Assembly (NCBI RefSeq): GCF_947487305.1
Contig: NZ_CANKWH010000002.1
Coordinates: forward strand, 248,001-312,000
DNA: 64,000 nt
Source of the DNA: an uncultured Paracoccus sp.
GTDB taxonomy: Bacteria; Pseudomonadota; Alphaproteobacteria; Rhodobacterales; Rhodobacteraceae
Direction of reading: 5' to 3'
A program made the translations under genes and the position numbers. Below the pieces are notes generated by a model. It saw only the letters and a list, made by a program, of their open reading frames with translations. It was not told where the DNA came from and ran no database searches. This document shows, piece after piece, positions 10,651 through 18,990 of this stretch. Within the stretch, counting starts at the first letter, position 1, and every line of letters begins with the position of its first letter.

Positions 10651-11013
10651 TCAGCCGGCCCAGCCCGCGACGCGGCGCAGCCGGTCATCCCGCGCATCCT
10701 CGGCTTCGTAGTCCTGATCTACACGCTTGCCGTTCGAGGTGACCAGCCGCAGCGGCGGCTCCTCGCGCGCGGCGTCGCGCAGCACATCGGGCAGTCCGGG
10801 GCAATGCTGGGGGCCGATGATCGAGACGGCCCGGGCATGGCGCAGATCGCCGATGGTCTCGAATTCGAGCGACAGAAGATCGCCGGCACAGGGCCATTCA
10901 CTCTGGCCGATCAGATGTTCCGGTCCCTGAAGATAGGCGAGCGCCCCATGGTCATCGCACCAGATGACGGCTTTCTGCCGCTCGGCGCTGCTCCAAACCA
11001 CCACGCCAATCAT
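10651..11013 (-). CDS. Conserved hypothetical protein
   Basis: This 120-residue protein (MIGVVVWSSAERQKAVIWCD) has no motif that I can tie to a function. It is likely real: an AAGGAG lies about 6 bases before the ATG, codon use matches its neighbours, and I recall proteins with this start in related genomes. It is rich in Asp, Glu and Arg toward the C-terminus, has no signal peptide or membrane segment, and should be cytoplasmic. It converges with ilvH. Confidence 0.65.
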   Translation of the reverse strand: MIGVVVWSSAERQKAVIWCDDHGALAYLQGPEHLIGQSEWPCAGDLLSLEFETIGDLRHARAVSIIGPQHCPGLPDVLRDAAREEPPLRLVTSNGKRVDQDYEAEDARDDRLRRVAGWAG

Positions 11014-11186
11014 CTGGCGCTCCTTCTTCCTGCGACTGCTGGCGCGCGACCGCGCCGCCGACTGTTTCCATCACGATTGATTGAACCATATGGGCCAGTT
11101 CAGCCTGAAGAAAGCGGAATCTGACGCGGAATCCTCAGTTTCTGACCAATCCCGCATCGGGCTGCAGAAAAACCGCATGTGTGTCA

Positions 11187-11212
11187 TTTCGGTCCCACAA
11201 GGGGGACCGAAA
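11187..11212 (-). terminator. Hairpin terminator of the M48 peptidase gene
   Basis: A perfect 10-bp stem (TTTCGGTCCC with GGGACCGAAA) with a 6-base loop lies 9 bases downstream of the minus-strand M48 gene stop. The rest of the 11014-11220 gap shows nothing else I can name. Confidence 0.65.
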
Positions 11213-11220
11213 CCACGGGG

Positions 11221-11979
11221 TCAGCGGGCGCGGCCGCTGGTGTAATCGGCAACGGCGCGATCGACCTGCGCGATGCGGGCGGCGCGCGAGGGGTGCGAGC
11301 CGAGGATGCGGTCGCCCGGATCGGGGATGCGCTCGAAGAAGCGGGCGCCGTGGCGCGGGTCATAGCCGGCGTTCAGCGTGATCAGCGCGCCCATGTAATC
11401 GGCCTGCAATTCCCATTCCTTCGAGAAGGTGCGGGATGAGATCGAGGCACCGATCTGTTGCGCGGTGCGCACCATCTCGGGGTTGCCGCCGGTATAGCTG
11501 CCAAGGATGCTGCCCAGCACCGCCCCGGCCTGCGCAGCGCGGTTCTTCTGGTCCAGGTGGCCGAGGATGTGGTGGCTGGCCTCGTGGCCGACGACGAAGG
11601 CCAGCTCGTCCGCGTTCCGGGCCGAGGCGATCAGCGCCAGCGTGAAGCCGATGATCGGGCGGCCGGTCGAATCGACGGTCTGGAAGGCGTTCGGCTCCAG
11701 CCCGGCGCGGTCATCGACGACGAACTGGAAATCGCAATTGATCGGCTGGCTGCGGCGCTGCAGGCATTCCCGCTCGACCGCCGGCTCCATCTTGCGCATC
11801 ACGGTGACGAAGGACCGCGCTGCCGCCGAAGCCGTGTTCGGATGATCGGCCGAAGGCGAGGGGGTGATCGGCACGCTGTCACTGGCCGGCGGCATCACCA
11901 CGCCGCCCGGAACCGGCGCGCAGGAGGCCAGTCCCAAGGCGGCCCCCAGCGACAGGCCTGTCAATTTCGCGATCTGCAT
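11221..11979 (-). CDS. M48-family metallopeptidase lipoprotein
   Basis: The 252-residue protein begins MQIAKLTGLSLGAAL and has a lipobox LASC, so it should be anchored in the envelope. The zinc site is HEASH (HEXXH) near residue 130, with a third ligand likely the Glu of EWELQADYMGA. This is the layout of periplasmic M48 proteases such as BepA and LoiP that act in outer-membrane quality control. The ATG at 11979 has GAGG about 8 bases upstream; an in-frame ATG at 11997 has no good site. The substrate is unknown. Confidence 0.85.
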   Translation of the reverse strand: MQIAKLTGLSLGAALGLASCAPVPGGVVMPPASDSVPITPSPSADHPNTASAAARSFVTVMRKMEPAVERECLQRRSQPINCDFQFVVDDRAGLEPNAFQTVDSTGRPIIGFTLALIASARNADELAFVVGHEASHHILGHLDQKNRAAQAGAVLGSILGSYTGGNPEMVRTAQQIGASISSRTFSKEWELQADYMGALITLNAGYDPRHGARFFERIPDPGDRILGSHPSRAARIAQVDRAVADYTSGRAR

Positions 11980-12078
11980 TTCACTGCCCTCGTGCATCGG
12001 TCAGCCGTCTCGGCGGCTTTCCGCTGACTTTACCCTCTGCGGACGGGCGCGCAAACCCCCCGGTTGCATCTTATCGAC

Positions 12079-12102
12079 CCGTTCACGCAGCCGTTCACGC
12101 GA
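12079..12102. repeat. Two 12-base direct repeats with GTTCAC
   Basis: CCGTTCACGCAG is followed at once by CCGTTCACGCGA, identical in the first ten bases. The pair lies in the gap between the M48 gene and the gene at 12213. A three-unit repeat with the same GTTCAC core and the same 12-base period lies between mrcA and ispG. Confidence 0.5.
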
Positions 12103-12212
12103 TTGTCGGCCGCGAGGTTGCGCCGATCCGCGGAACCGGATCAGATGGCCGGCAGCAGCGGGCTGCCCGACCCCTGCCCCAGCCAAGGCCAGCGAAGGAA
12201 GGAATCACCTGA

Positions 12213-12458
12213 ATGTTCACCATCGAGCATGATTTCGATGCCACCGTCATCACCCTGATCGACGAGGCCGATGCCGGGACCCGCCCGCTGAACGAGGATG
12301 TGGTGATCCTGACCTTCGACGACCGGGTGGTGGTCGAGCAGATGACACCCGAGGGCAACGAGGTGGCGCGGATCACCTTCACGCTGGAACAGCTGGAGGA
12401 ATTGCGCGCGGCGCTGGACCTGCCCGAGGGCAATTACCGGCTGAACCGCGGAGATTAA
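12213..12458 (+). CDS. Small conserved acidic protein, unknown function
   Basis: This 81-residue protein (MFTIEHDFDATVITLIDEAD) is strongly acidic and has no cysteines, signal peptide or membrane segment. An AAGGAAGGAA ribosome binding site lies just upstream and codon use fits the genome, so the gene is probably real. I do not recognise a functional family. Its stop overlaps the end of the convergent DUF167 gene by 4 bases. Confidence 0.7.
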   Translation: MFTIEHDFDATVITLIDEADAGTRPLNEDVVILTFDDRVVVEQMTPEGNEVARITFTLEQLEELRAALDLPEGNYRLNRGD

Positions 12459-12706
12459 TCCAGCCGGAACTGCTTGTCGCGGCCGGTCGCGCCGCGGATC
12501 AGCACCAGCCGGGTCTTGGCCACGCCAAGCGCCTTGGCCAGAAGCTTCTGCACCTCGGCATTGGCGCGCCCGCCCTCGGGCACGGTGGTCACGAGCACCC
12601 GGACCCGCCCGACCTCGTCCAGCAACACGGCATTCTTCGCGGCGCGCGGCGTGACGCGCACCGCGATCACCGTGCCGGGAACGGCCAGATGGCTGAGATC
12701 GCTCAT
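12455..12706 (-). CDS. DUF167 (YggU) family protein
   Basis: The 83-residue protein carries the family pattern IAVRVTPRAAKNAV, then VLVTTVPEGGRANAEVQKLL and GVAKTRLVLIRGATGRDK. The YggU fold is a small alpha/beta domain of unknown function found widely in bacteria. MSDLSHLAVPG at 12706 is taken as the start because the family pattern begins soon after; the frame is open further upstream. Confidence 0.85.
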   Translation of the reverse strand: MSDLSHLAVPGTVIAVRVTPRAAKNAVLLDEVGRVRVLVTTVPEGGRANAEVQKLLAKALGVAKTRLVLIRGATGRDKQFRLD

Positions 12707-12801
12707 GCGCCAAGGGTGCAGCGGCGGGGCGCGCGCCCGCAACCCCTGTTCAACCCCCACGGCGCAGCCTACATCACTGCCGAAGTCACGAGGAGAGCCG
12801 C

Positions 12802-13389
12802 ATGGACCATCGCAACGACGCCGCATTGGAGTTTCTGGCCCATCGCCGGTCCTATCCGCCGAAACTGCTGCGCGAGCCCGGCCCAGACCGCACCGAGATC
12901 GAGCGCCTGCTGACGCTGGCCGCGCGCGTGCCTGACCATGGCAAGCTGGAACCCTGGCGCTTCCTGGTGATCGAGCGGGCGGCGCTGGACCATCTGGCGC
13001 CGCTGGTGCGGCAGGAGGCGCTTGCCGCCGGGCAGGATGCCGCCGGGGCCGAGAAGGCCGCAGCGGCCTTTGCCTCGCCGGTCATCGTCGCGGTGATCTC
13101 GACCCCGGTGGAAAGTCCGAAAGTGCCGGATTGGGAACAGTTCCTGTCGGCCGGCGCGGTTTGCCTGGGGCTGGTGAACGCGGCGTTGGCTTCCGGCTGG
13201 GGGGCGGCCTGGCTGACCGGTCTGGCGGCGCTGAACCCCGGATTCGGCCGCGCCCATCTGGGCCTGCAGGAGGGCGAGAAGATCGTCGGGCTGGTGCATC
13301 TGGGCACGCGCGGCGAGACGCCGCCCGAGCGTCCGCGCCCCGACATCGCCGCGAAGACCAGCTACCTCACAGCGGGCGGCGCGGCATGA
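12802..13389 (+). CDS. Nitroreductase family protein (YdjA-like)
   Basis: The 195-residue protein shows the flavin-binding N-terminus of the family (LEFLAHRRSYPPKLL) and the pattern ARVPDHGKLEPWRFLVI seen in YdjA-type oxidoreductases, then GWGAAWLTG near residue 132. These enzymes bind FMN as dimers and reduce nitro compounds or quinones with NAD(P)H. The natural substrate is unknown. Its stop overlaps the ATG of the next gene (ATGA), so the two are translationally coupled. Confidence 0.88.
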   Translation: MDHRNDAALEFLAHRRSYPPKLLREPGPDRTEIERLLTLAARVPDHGKLEPWRFLVIERAALDHLAPLVRQEALAAGQDAAGAEKAAAAFASPVIVAVISTPVESPKVPDWEQFLSAGAVCLGLVNAALASGWGAAWLTGLAALNPGFGRAHLGLQEGEKIVGLVHLGTRGETPPERPRPDIAAKTSYLTAGGAA

Positions 13390-14105
13390 CCTTCACGCGC
13401 GCGCTGGCCCTCGGTTGGGCCGATCTGTTCCGCCCGCGCATCCTGTCGCTGCTGCTCACCGGGATCGGGCTGACGCTTCTGCTGTTCGTGGCGCTGCAGG
13501 CCGGGGTCTTTGCGCTGGTGCGCGTCTTTACCCCCGGCAGCTTCACCCTGCCCTGGATCGGCACGGTGGTCGATGTCGGCAATGCGCTCTCGTGGTCGTC
13601 GCTGGCGCTGTTCCCGCTGATGGGCTTCTTCCTGATGGCCCCGGTCGCCGCCGCCTTCTCGGGGCTGTTCGCCGAGCAGGTTTCGGACCGGGTAGAGCTG
13701 ATCCATTACCCGAACGATCGCGGGCAAGGCGTTGATTTTCTGGACGGTCTGCTGGAATCGCTCGGCGTGATGGCGGCGGTTCTGGGGGTCGCGATCCTGT
13801 CGCTGATCGCCACGCCCTTCCTTGGTCCCTTCGCGCCGGTGCTGTTCTATGCCGCGAACGGCTGGCTGCTGGGGCGCGAGTTCTTCCAGATGGCCGCGCG
13901 GCGGCATCTGCAGGCGCCGCAGGCCAATGCGCTGAGGCGCGCGCAGGGCGGCCAGATCACCCTGACCGGGATCGCCATCGCGGTCCTGTTGACGGTGCCG
14001 GTGCTGAACATCGCCGTGCCGGTGCTGGCCTCGGCGGTGTTCACCCACCTCTTTCACCTCATACGCCGGTCAGCCGGCCCCAGGCTTCCAGATCCTCGCG
14101 GGTGA
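13386..14105 (+). CDS. EI24/CysZ-like integral membrane protein
   Basis: The 239-residue protein has about four to five hydrophobic segments (near residues 20-45, 60-85, 125-150 and 200-225) and the family features FSGLFAEQVSDRVE and LLGREFFQMAARRH. The EI24 family includes the sulfate permease CysZ, but no cys genes are nearby, so sulfate transport is only one option. Its ATG overlaps the nitroreductase stop. Its last 47 bases overlap the convergent DUF1467 gene. Confidence 0.8.
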   Translation: MTFTRALALGWADLFRPRILSLLLTGIGLTLLLFVALQAGVFALVRVFTPGSFTLPWIGTVVDVGNALSWSSLALFPLMGFFLMAPVAAAFSGLFAEQVSDRVELIHYPNDRGQGVDFLDGLLESLGVMAAVLGVAILSLIATPFLGPFAPVLFYAANGWLLGREFFQMAARRHLQAPQANALRRAQGGQITLTGIAIAVLLTVPVLNIAVPVLASAVFTHLFHLIRRSAGPRLPDPRG

Positions 14106-14330
14106 TCACCCCGCCGAGGATGATATAGGCGCAGATGCCCCAGAGTACCGCCGAGATCAGCGTGGACCACAGCATCTTGCGCTTCAGCCGGGGATTGTCG
14201 GGCGCACCTGCGGGCGTGCCCGGCACCACCTCGCCCGCCTCGGCCTGACTGCGCTGGCCGATGGGCAAGAGGATGAACAGCACCAGGAACCAGATCACCG
14301 CGTAAAGGACGATGCCGCCGGTCAGGTTCA

Positions 14331-14331
<1 letters not shown>
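14059..14331 (-). CDS. DUF1467 family small membrane protein
   Basis: The 90-residue protein (MNLTGGIVLYAVIWFLVLFI) has two predicted membrane helices, near residues 4-24 and 55-78, separated by a polar loop. It matches the alphaproteobacterial DUF1467 family, whose function is unknown. Its ATG shares one base with the stop codon of mce, so translation is probably coupled to the epimerase gene. Confidence 0.8.
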
Positions 14332-14735
<404 letters not shown>

Positions 14736-14881
14736 GATGGTCTCCGCAGGGCCAGGGGCTTTGCGCGTGGTTCTAGGACGGCTGGCCCCGGAGGGAAAGG
14801 GAAACAAGGCCGCAGTTAACCTGATATTAGCGATTGGGAGTTTAGGTGGAGCAATGGGAGAATCGCAACGAGGACAAGGTG

Positions 14882-15619
14882 ATGCTGACAGAAGTTGGAA
14901 AGGAAACACCGGGACAGGGCCTGCCGCAGTGGAAAATCGACCTGCCGAACCGCCCGCTGACCGGCCTGACGGTGCTGGTGGTCGAGGATTCGCGCTTTGC
15001 CAGCGAGGCCGTGCGCCTGCTGTGCCTGCGCTCTGGCGCGCGGATCCGTCGGGCTGATTGCCTGCGCTCGGCCGCGCGGCACCTGCAGACCTATCGCCCC
15101 TCGGTGGTGATCGTCGACATGGGTCTGCCCGACGGCAATGGCGCCGACCTGATCCGGCGCATGGTCGCGGCGCATCCGCGCGTGCCGGTGATTCTCGGCA
15201 TGTCGGGCGATCCCGACAACGAACAGGCGGCGATGGAGGCGGGTGCCAACGGCTTTCTGGCGAAGCCCGTCGAAAGCCTTGCCGCCTTCCAGCAGATGGT
15301 GCTGCGTCACCTGCCCGCCGCCGTGCGGCTTGGTGGTCCTCGCCTGCTGCCCGATGACGTGATCGCCCCCGATGCCACGGCGCTGCGCGACGATCTGCTG
15401 CATATCGTCGAGGTGATGGCCGCGGCCGAGAATACCGGCGCGGTGGATTACATCGCCGGCTTCCTTGCCGGGCTGGGCCGATCGGCCCATGACCCGGCGC
15501 TGGAAGATGCGGCCAACCTGCTGGCACGCGACCATGCCGACGGACGGTCCCTTGCGGCGGATCTGACCCGGATCAGCGGGCTGGTTTACGAGCGGCTGGC
15601 GGCGGCAAAGGGGATTTGA
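14882..15619 (+). CDS. Response regulator receiver protein
   Basis: A CheY-like receiver domain spans about residues 28-145 (LTVLVVEDSRFASEAVRLL). The likely phosphoacceptor Asp is in VVIVDMGLPDGNG and the conserved Lys is in FLAKPVES. The remaining 100 residues are helical and have no DNA-binding motif I can name, so output may be through protein contacts. The ATG at 14882 has GAGG 8 bases upstream; a GTG at 14846 in the same frame (after GGTGGA) would add 12 residues. No histidine kinase gene is adjacent. Confidence 0.85.
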   Translation: MLTEVGKETPGQGLPQWKIDLPNRPLTGLTVLVVEDSRFASEAVRLLCLRSGARIRRADCLRSAARHLQTYRPSVVIVDMGLPDGNGADLIRRMVAAHPRVPVILGMSGDPDNEQAAMEAGANGFLAKPVESLAAFQQMVLRHLPAAVRLGGPRLLPDDVIAPDATALRDDLLHIVEVMAAAENTGAVDYIAGFLAGLGRSAHDPALEDAANLLARDHADGRSLAADLTRISGLVYERLAAAKGI

Positions 15620-15628
15620 GGGGCCGCC

Positions 15629-16342
15629 CTACCCGTCCACCCGCCCCGGCAGCGCCGCTGCGGTCAGCGCGTTCAGGCTGGCGCGCTGCTGGCCATCCGG
15701 ATCGAAATTCTGCGGCGAAAGCCAGGTGTCATAGGCCTGTTTCAGCATCGGCCACTCGCTGTCGATGATCGCGAACCAGGCGGTGTCGCGGTTGCGGCCC
15801 TTGGTGATCATGTGGTGGCGGAAGGTGCCCTCGTAGGTAAAGCCAAGCCGGATCGCCGCCCGGCGCGAGGGGGCGTTCAGACCGTTGCATTTCCACTCGA
15901 CCCGGCGATAGCCCGCGTCGAAGGCCCAGCCCACCATCAGCATCAGCGCCTCGCTGGCCGCAGCCGTGCGCTGCAGCGGCGGCGACAGCTGGATATGGCC
16001 GATCTCGATGACGCCATTGGCAATGTCGATCCTGAGATAGGAGGCCACGCCCAGCACAAGGTCCGAGGTCAGATCGCGGATGGCGTAGAAACAGGGGTCA
16101 GCGGATGCCGCCATGGCAGCCTGCCAGTCGCGGTAATCCTCAACCCGCGCGAAGGGCCCATAGCCCAGGTAATCCCAGACCTGATCGCCGCCCCGGTTGG
16201 CGGTGAAAAGGTCGGCGGCATGGCGCGAAGGGTCCAGCCGCTCCAGCCGGACGAAACGGCCATCGATGCTGGCAGGTCCCGGCGGCGGTGGCGGGGTGAA
16301 GGCGGACAGGGCGTCGCCCAGGGGGCGGGGATCGGTCGGCAT
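15629..16342 (-). CDS. GNAT-family N-acetyltransferase (RimJ/RimL-like)
   Basis: The 237-residue protein shows the RimJ/RimL-type pattern: RFVRLERLDPSRHAADLF at the start, a central GVIEIGHIQLSPPLQRT, and the acetyl-CoA part RRVEWKCNGLNAPSRRAA followed by GFTYEGTFRHH. Members acetylate protein N-termini, amino acids or antibiotics; the substrate here is unknown. A Pro-rich stretch (FTPPPPPGP) precedes the domain. It lies 23 bases downstream of the DUF1501 gene on the same strand. Confidence 0.87.
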   Translation of the reverse strand: MPTDPRPLGDALSAFTPPPPPGPASIDGRFVRLERLDPSRHAADLFTANRGGDQVWDYLGYGPFARVEDYRDWQAAMAASADPCFYAIRDLTSDLVLGVASYLRIDIANGVIEIGHIQLSPPLQRTAAASEALMLMVGWAFDAGYRRVEWKCNGLNAPSRRAAIRLGFTYEGTFRHHMITKGRNRDTAWFAIIDSEWPMLKQAYDTWLSPQNFDPDGQQRASLNALTAAALPGRVDG

Positions 16343-16365
16343 GGGCGCATCCTCGGGCAATCGGC

Positions 16366-17535
16366 TCAGGCCAGAATGCGCGGATCGTCCCCCATGTCCA
16401 GACCCGGAAAGATGCTGGTCTCCAGCTGGTTGCGCGGGATGCCATAGAGGCCCGCCATGGCCCAGGCCGCATGGGCGCGCACGTCGCGCAGGGGCATCAG
16501 GTCGCGCCCGGCATAAAGATCGCCCTCGCCCAGCCCCGGCCAGTCGCCGATGACCCGGCCGCCGCGGATCGCGCCCCCCGCCATCAGCATCGCGCCGCCG
16601 GTGCCGTGATCGGTCCCGTTCGAGCCGTTCTGCCGCGCGGTGCGGCCAAACTCGGTCATCGCCAGCACCGTGGTCCTGCCCCAGTTCGCCCCCAGCCCCT
16701 CGCGCAGCGCAAGGATCGCATCCGACAGCCGGGTCATCGCCTTGCCGATCACGGCAGGCTGGTTGGCATGGCTGTCCCATCCGGCGACCGAGAAGCTGGC
16801 GATCCGGGTCTCGCCGTTCAGCCGCGTGGCGGCGAAACGCCCCAGCCCGGCGGCATCGGCGCGGCTGCGGCGCTCGGGCTGCATGGTATCGGCAGCGATC
16901 TGGTTCGCCTCTGCCGCCGCGTCGCGGAACAGCGCATCCTCGTGATAGACGTGATCCAGCAGCAGCTGCGCCTGCGGCGACAGCTCCAGCTCGGCATCGG
17001 GCGCCCAGCTGCGCGCCGGCGCCTTGCCCGAGAGGATCAGCATCTCCTCGACGCCCACCGAATAGGCGGTCTCGGAAATTGCCCCCGGCATCGCCTGCAA
17101 CAGCCTGTTCAGCCAGCCGCCCTGGCGGAAGCGCACCGGCAGGTCATTGCCGGTTCCCGCCTCCAGAAGGTCCTGCCCGTCGAAATGGCTGCGCTTGTCG
17201 CGGTAGGGGGTCGAGACCGCCGGCACGAAGCCCAGTTCGCCCGCCTGCCACAGCGGGTAAAGCGCCGAGAGGCCCGGATGCAGCGCATAGAAGCCGTCGA
17301 GATCCAGCGCGCCTTTGGCCGGCCCCATCGCCAGCGTCGGGCGAAGCCGTGCCAGTTCCGGGTCGCCATAGGGCTGCAGCACATCCAACCCGTCCATCGC
17401 CCCGCGCAGGATGATGACGACCAGCCGGTTCTCGCCCGGGGCCGCGGCAAAGCTCATGCTGCTGAGCAAGGGATGGGCGGCGGCGGAACAGCCGATCAGG
17501 GCGGTGGATTTCAGAAACAGCCGGCGGCTCAGCAT
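16366..17535 (-). CDS. DUF1501 family protein, Tat-exported
   Basis: The 389-residue protein starts with a twin-arginine signal (SRRLFLKSTALIG) and continues LVVIILRGAMDGLDVLQPYG, the opening of the DUF1501 (sulfatase/alkaline-phosphatase-like fold) family. TEFGRTARQNGSNGTDHGTG near residue 300 is the other family hallmark. It should fold in the cytoplasm with its metal and be exported to the periplasm. The reaction is unknown. It lies 9 bases after the DUF1800 gene, its usual partner, and the two form an operon. Confidence 0.87.
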   Translation of the reverse strand: MLSRRLFLKSTALIGCSAAAHPLLSSMSFAAAPGENRLVVIILRGAMDGLDVLQPYGDPELARLRPTLAMGPAKGALDLDGFYALHPGLSALYPLWQAGELGFVPAVSTPYRDKRSHFDGQDLLEAGTGNDLPVRFRQGGWLNRLLQAMPGAISETAYSVGVEEMLILSGKAPARSWAPDAELELSPQAQLLLDHVYHEDALFRDAAAEANQIAADTMQPERRSRADAAGLGRFAATRLNGETRIASFSVAGWDSHANQPAVIGKAMTRLSDAILALREGLGANWGRTTVLAMTEFGRTARQNGSNGTDHGTGGAMLMAGGAIRGGRVIGDWPGLGEGDLYAGRDLMPLRDVRAHAAWAMAGLYGIPRNQLETSIFPGLDMGDDPRILA

Positions 17536-17544
17536 GATCGCCCC

Positions 17545-18915
17545 CTATCGCCTGTTGAAGTCGTTCGAGGCCAGCACCATCGCCACCCCCTCGCGCGCCG
17601 ATTCCGCCTTGGGAACGGCCCAGTTCAGCGCCTCGCCGGCGGTCGACCCCAGCGCCGTCCGCAGGAAATCACGCGGGTCGGGTAGCGTCTCGAGCAGCCG
17701 CGCGGGCTGCTTCAGCGAGAATTCGATCCGCGCCGCCAGACCCTGTGGGGTGATCCAGTCGGCGGCCGGCTCGGCCCAGCCATCGGGACCGACCGGCTGG
17801 TACCAGGGCTGACCCATCCGGGCCAGCGCCGCGCCGAGATCGTTCCTGATCCGGCGCGGTTCGATGGCAAGGATCGCCTGCCCCGGCACCCCAAGCGCGC
17901 GCAGGGCGCTGGCGACATAGTCGAAGGGCTGGCGCACCTTCTGGCGGAACCGGGCGGCCAGATCGGGATGGCTGACCAGCACGGCATAGACCTGCGACAG
18001 ATCGCCGCCGCTCTCGCGCCAGATCGCGCTCAGGTCATCCACCAGCGCCGGGCTGGGCTCGTCGGCGACGAAATGCACCGCCAGCTTGCGCGCAAGGTGG
18101 CGGGCAGTGTCGGGATGGCGCGCCAGATCGGTCAGCACCGCATGGATATCCTCGATCCGCGCCGGCTCCTCGCCGCCATAGCTGCGGCCCAGCACGGTTT
18201 CGGCCCCCGGCTCGGCCCAGTTCTTCAGGAACAGCTCGTCGGTCTTGGGCCGAAACACCAGCCCGGTCAGCAATTCCGCCAGTTGCCGCACATCGTCCTG
18301 GTCATAGCCCGCATCGACGCCAAGCGTGTGCAACTCGATCGTCTCGCGGGCGAGGTTCTCGTTCAGGCCCATCTTGCGGTTCGGGTTGTTTCGCGCAGCG
18401 CGGGAATTGGGCCCGATCGAGCGTCCCTGGTCGAGGTAGCGCAGCATCATCGGATGGGTGTTGGCGGCGATCAGCATCGCCTCGAACCGGCCACCGAGAT
18501 GCGGCCGGATGGCCTCGTCGATGAAGGCCAATCGCAGATGGTGGGTATTCGTGGCAAGGGATCGGGTGGTAAAGTGATCGGACCAGAACTGAACCAGCCG
18601 CTCGCCGAAACCGGCGGGGGCATCCACGGCACGGGCCAACCGCTGCTGCAACTCGACCATCGGAATCAGCGCCAACTCGCGGTTCAGGGCGCGAAACTCT
18701 GCCTGCCCCTCGCTGCCGCTGTCCATGCGGTTCCGGCCAAGGGCCGAATGCCGGTTCATCGTTTCCCGCGCCTGATCCAGCGTCACCGCATCGGGTCCGG
18801 GTGCGGCAGCGGCCACGCTGTCCAGCACCTCGCCCGGGGTCTCGGGCGGCGGCATCAGCGGCGACAGACCGAAGCCCAGCCTTATGGCCGCAAGTTCGGG
18901 AAAGGAAACCGACAT
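17545..18915 (-). CDS. DUF1800 family protein
   Basis: The 456-residue protein matches DUF1800 throughout: AAIRLGFGLSP near the start, FWSDHFTT, NLARETIELHTLGVDAGYD, LAELLTGLVF and RQKVRQPFDYVASALRALG. The family almost always occurs beside DUF1501, as here, and its function is unknown. No signal peptide is visible, so it may be co-exported with the Tat partner or remain inside. The upstream gap to aspS holds the aspS terminator. Confidence 0.87.
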   Translation of the reverse strand: MSVSFPELAAIRLGFGLSPLMPPPETPGEVLDSVAAAAPGPDAVTLDQARETMNRHSALGRNRMDSGSEGQAEFRALNRELALIPMVELQQRLARAVDAPAGFGERLVQFWSDHFTTRSLATNTHHLRLAFIDEAIRPHLGGRFEAMLIAANTHPMMLRYLDQGRSIGPNSRAARNNPNRKMGLNENLARETIELHTLGVDAGYDQDDVRQLAELLTGLVFRPKTDELFLKNWAEPGAETVLGRSYGGEEPARIEDIHAVLTDLARHPDTARHLARKLAVHFVADEPSPALVDDLSAIWRESGGDLSQVYAVLVSHPDLAARFRQKVRQPFDYVASALRALGVPGQAILAIEPRRIRNDLGAALARMGQPWYQPVGPDGWAEPAADWITPQGLAARIEFSLKQPARLLETLPDPRDFLRTALGSTAGEALNWAVPKAESAREGVAMVLASNDFNRR

Positions 18916-18936
18916 CTCTGACCATCAACACAAAAC

Positions 18937-18957
18937 GCCGGAGGCAACGCCCCCGGC
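18937..18957 (-). terminator. Hairpin terminator of aspS
   Basis: Read on the minus strand, GCCGGGGGC and GCCTCCGGC form a 9-bp stem with one G-U pair and a 3-base loop, followed by GTTTTG. It lies 34 bases after the aspS stop. Confidence 0.6.
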
Positions 18958-18990
18958 ATCTTATCGCATGTCCCGCGCGGGGATGTCAGA

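Noticed and set aside
12455..12826. Longer DUF167 start upstream of 12706
   Set aside because: The extra residues (MRRRCDGPCGSPRDF) do not fit the family N-terminus.
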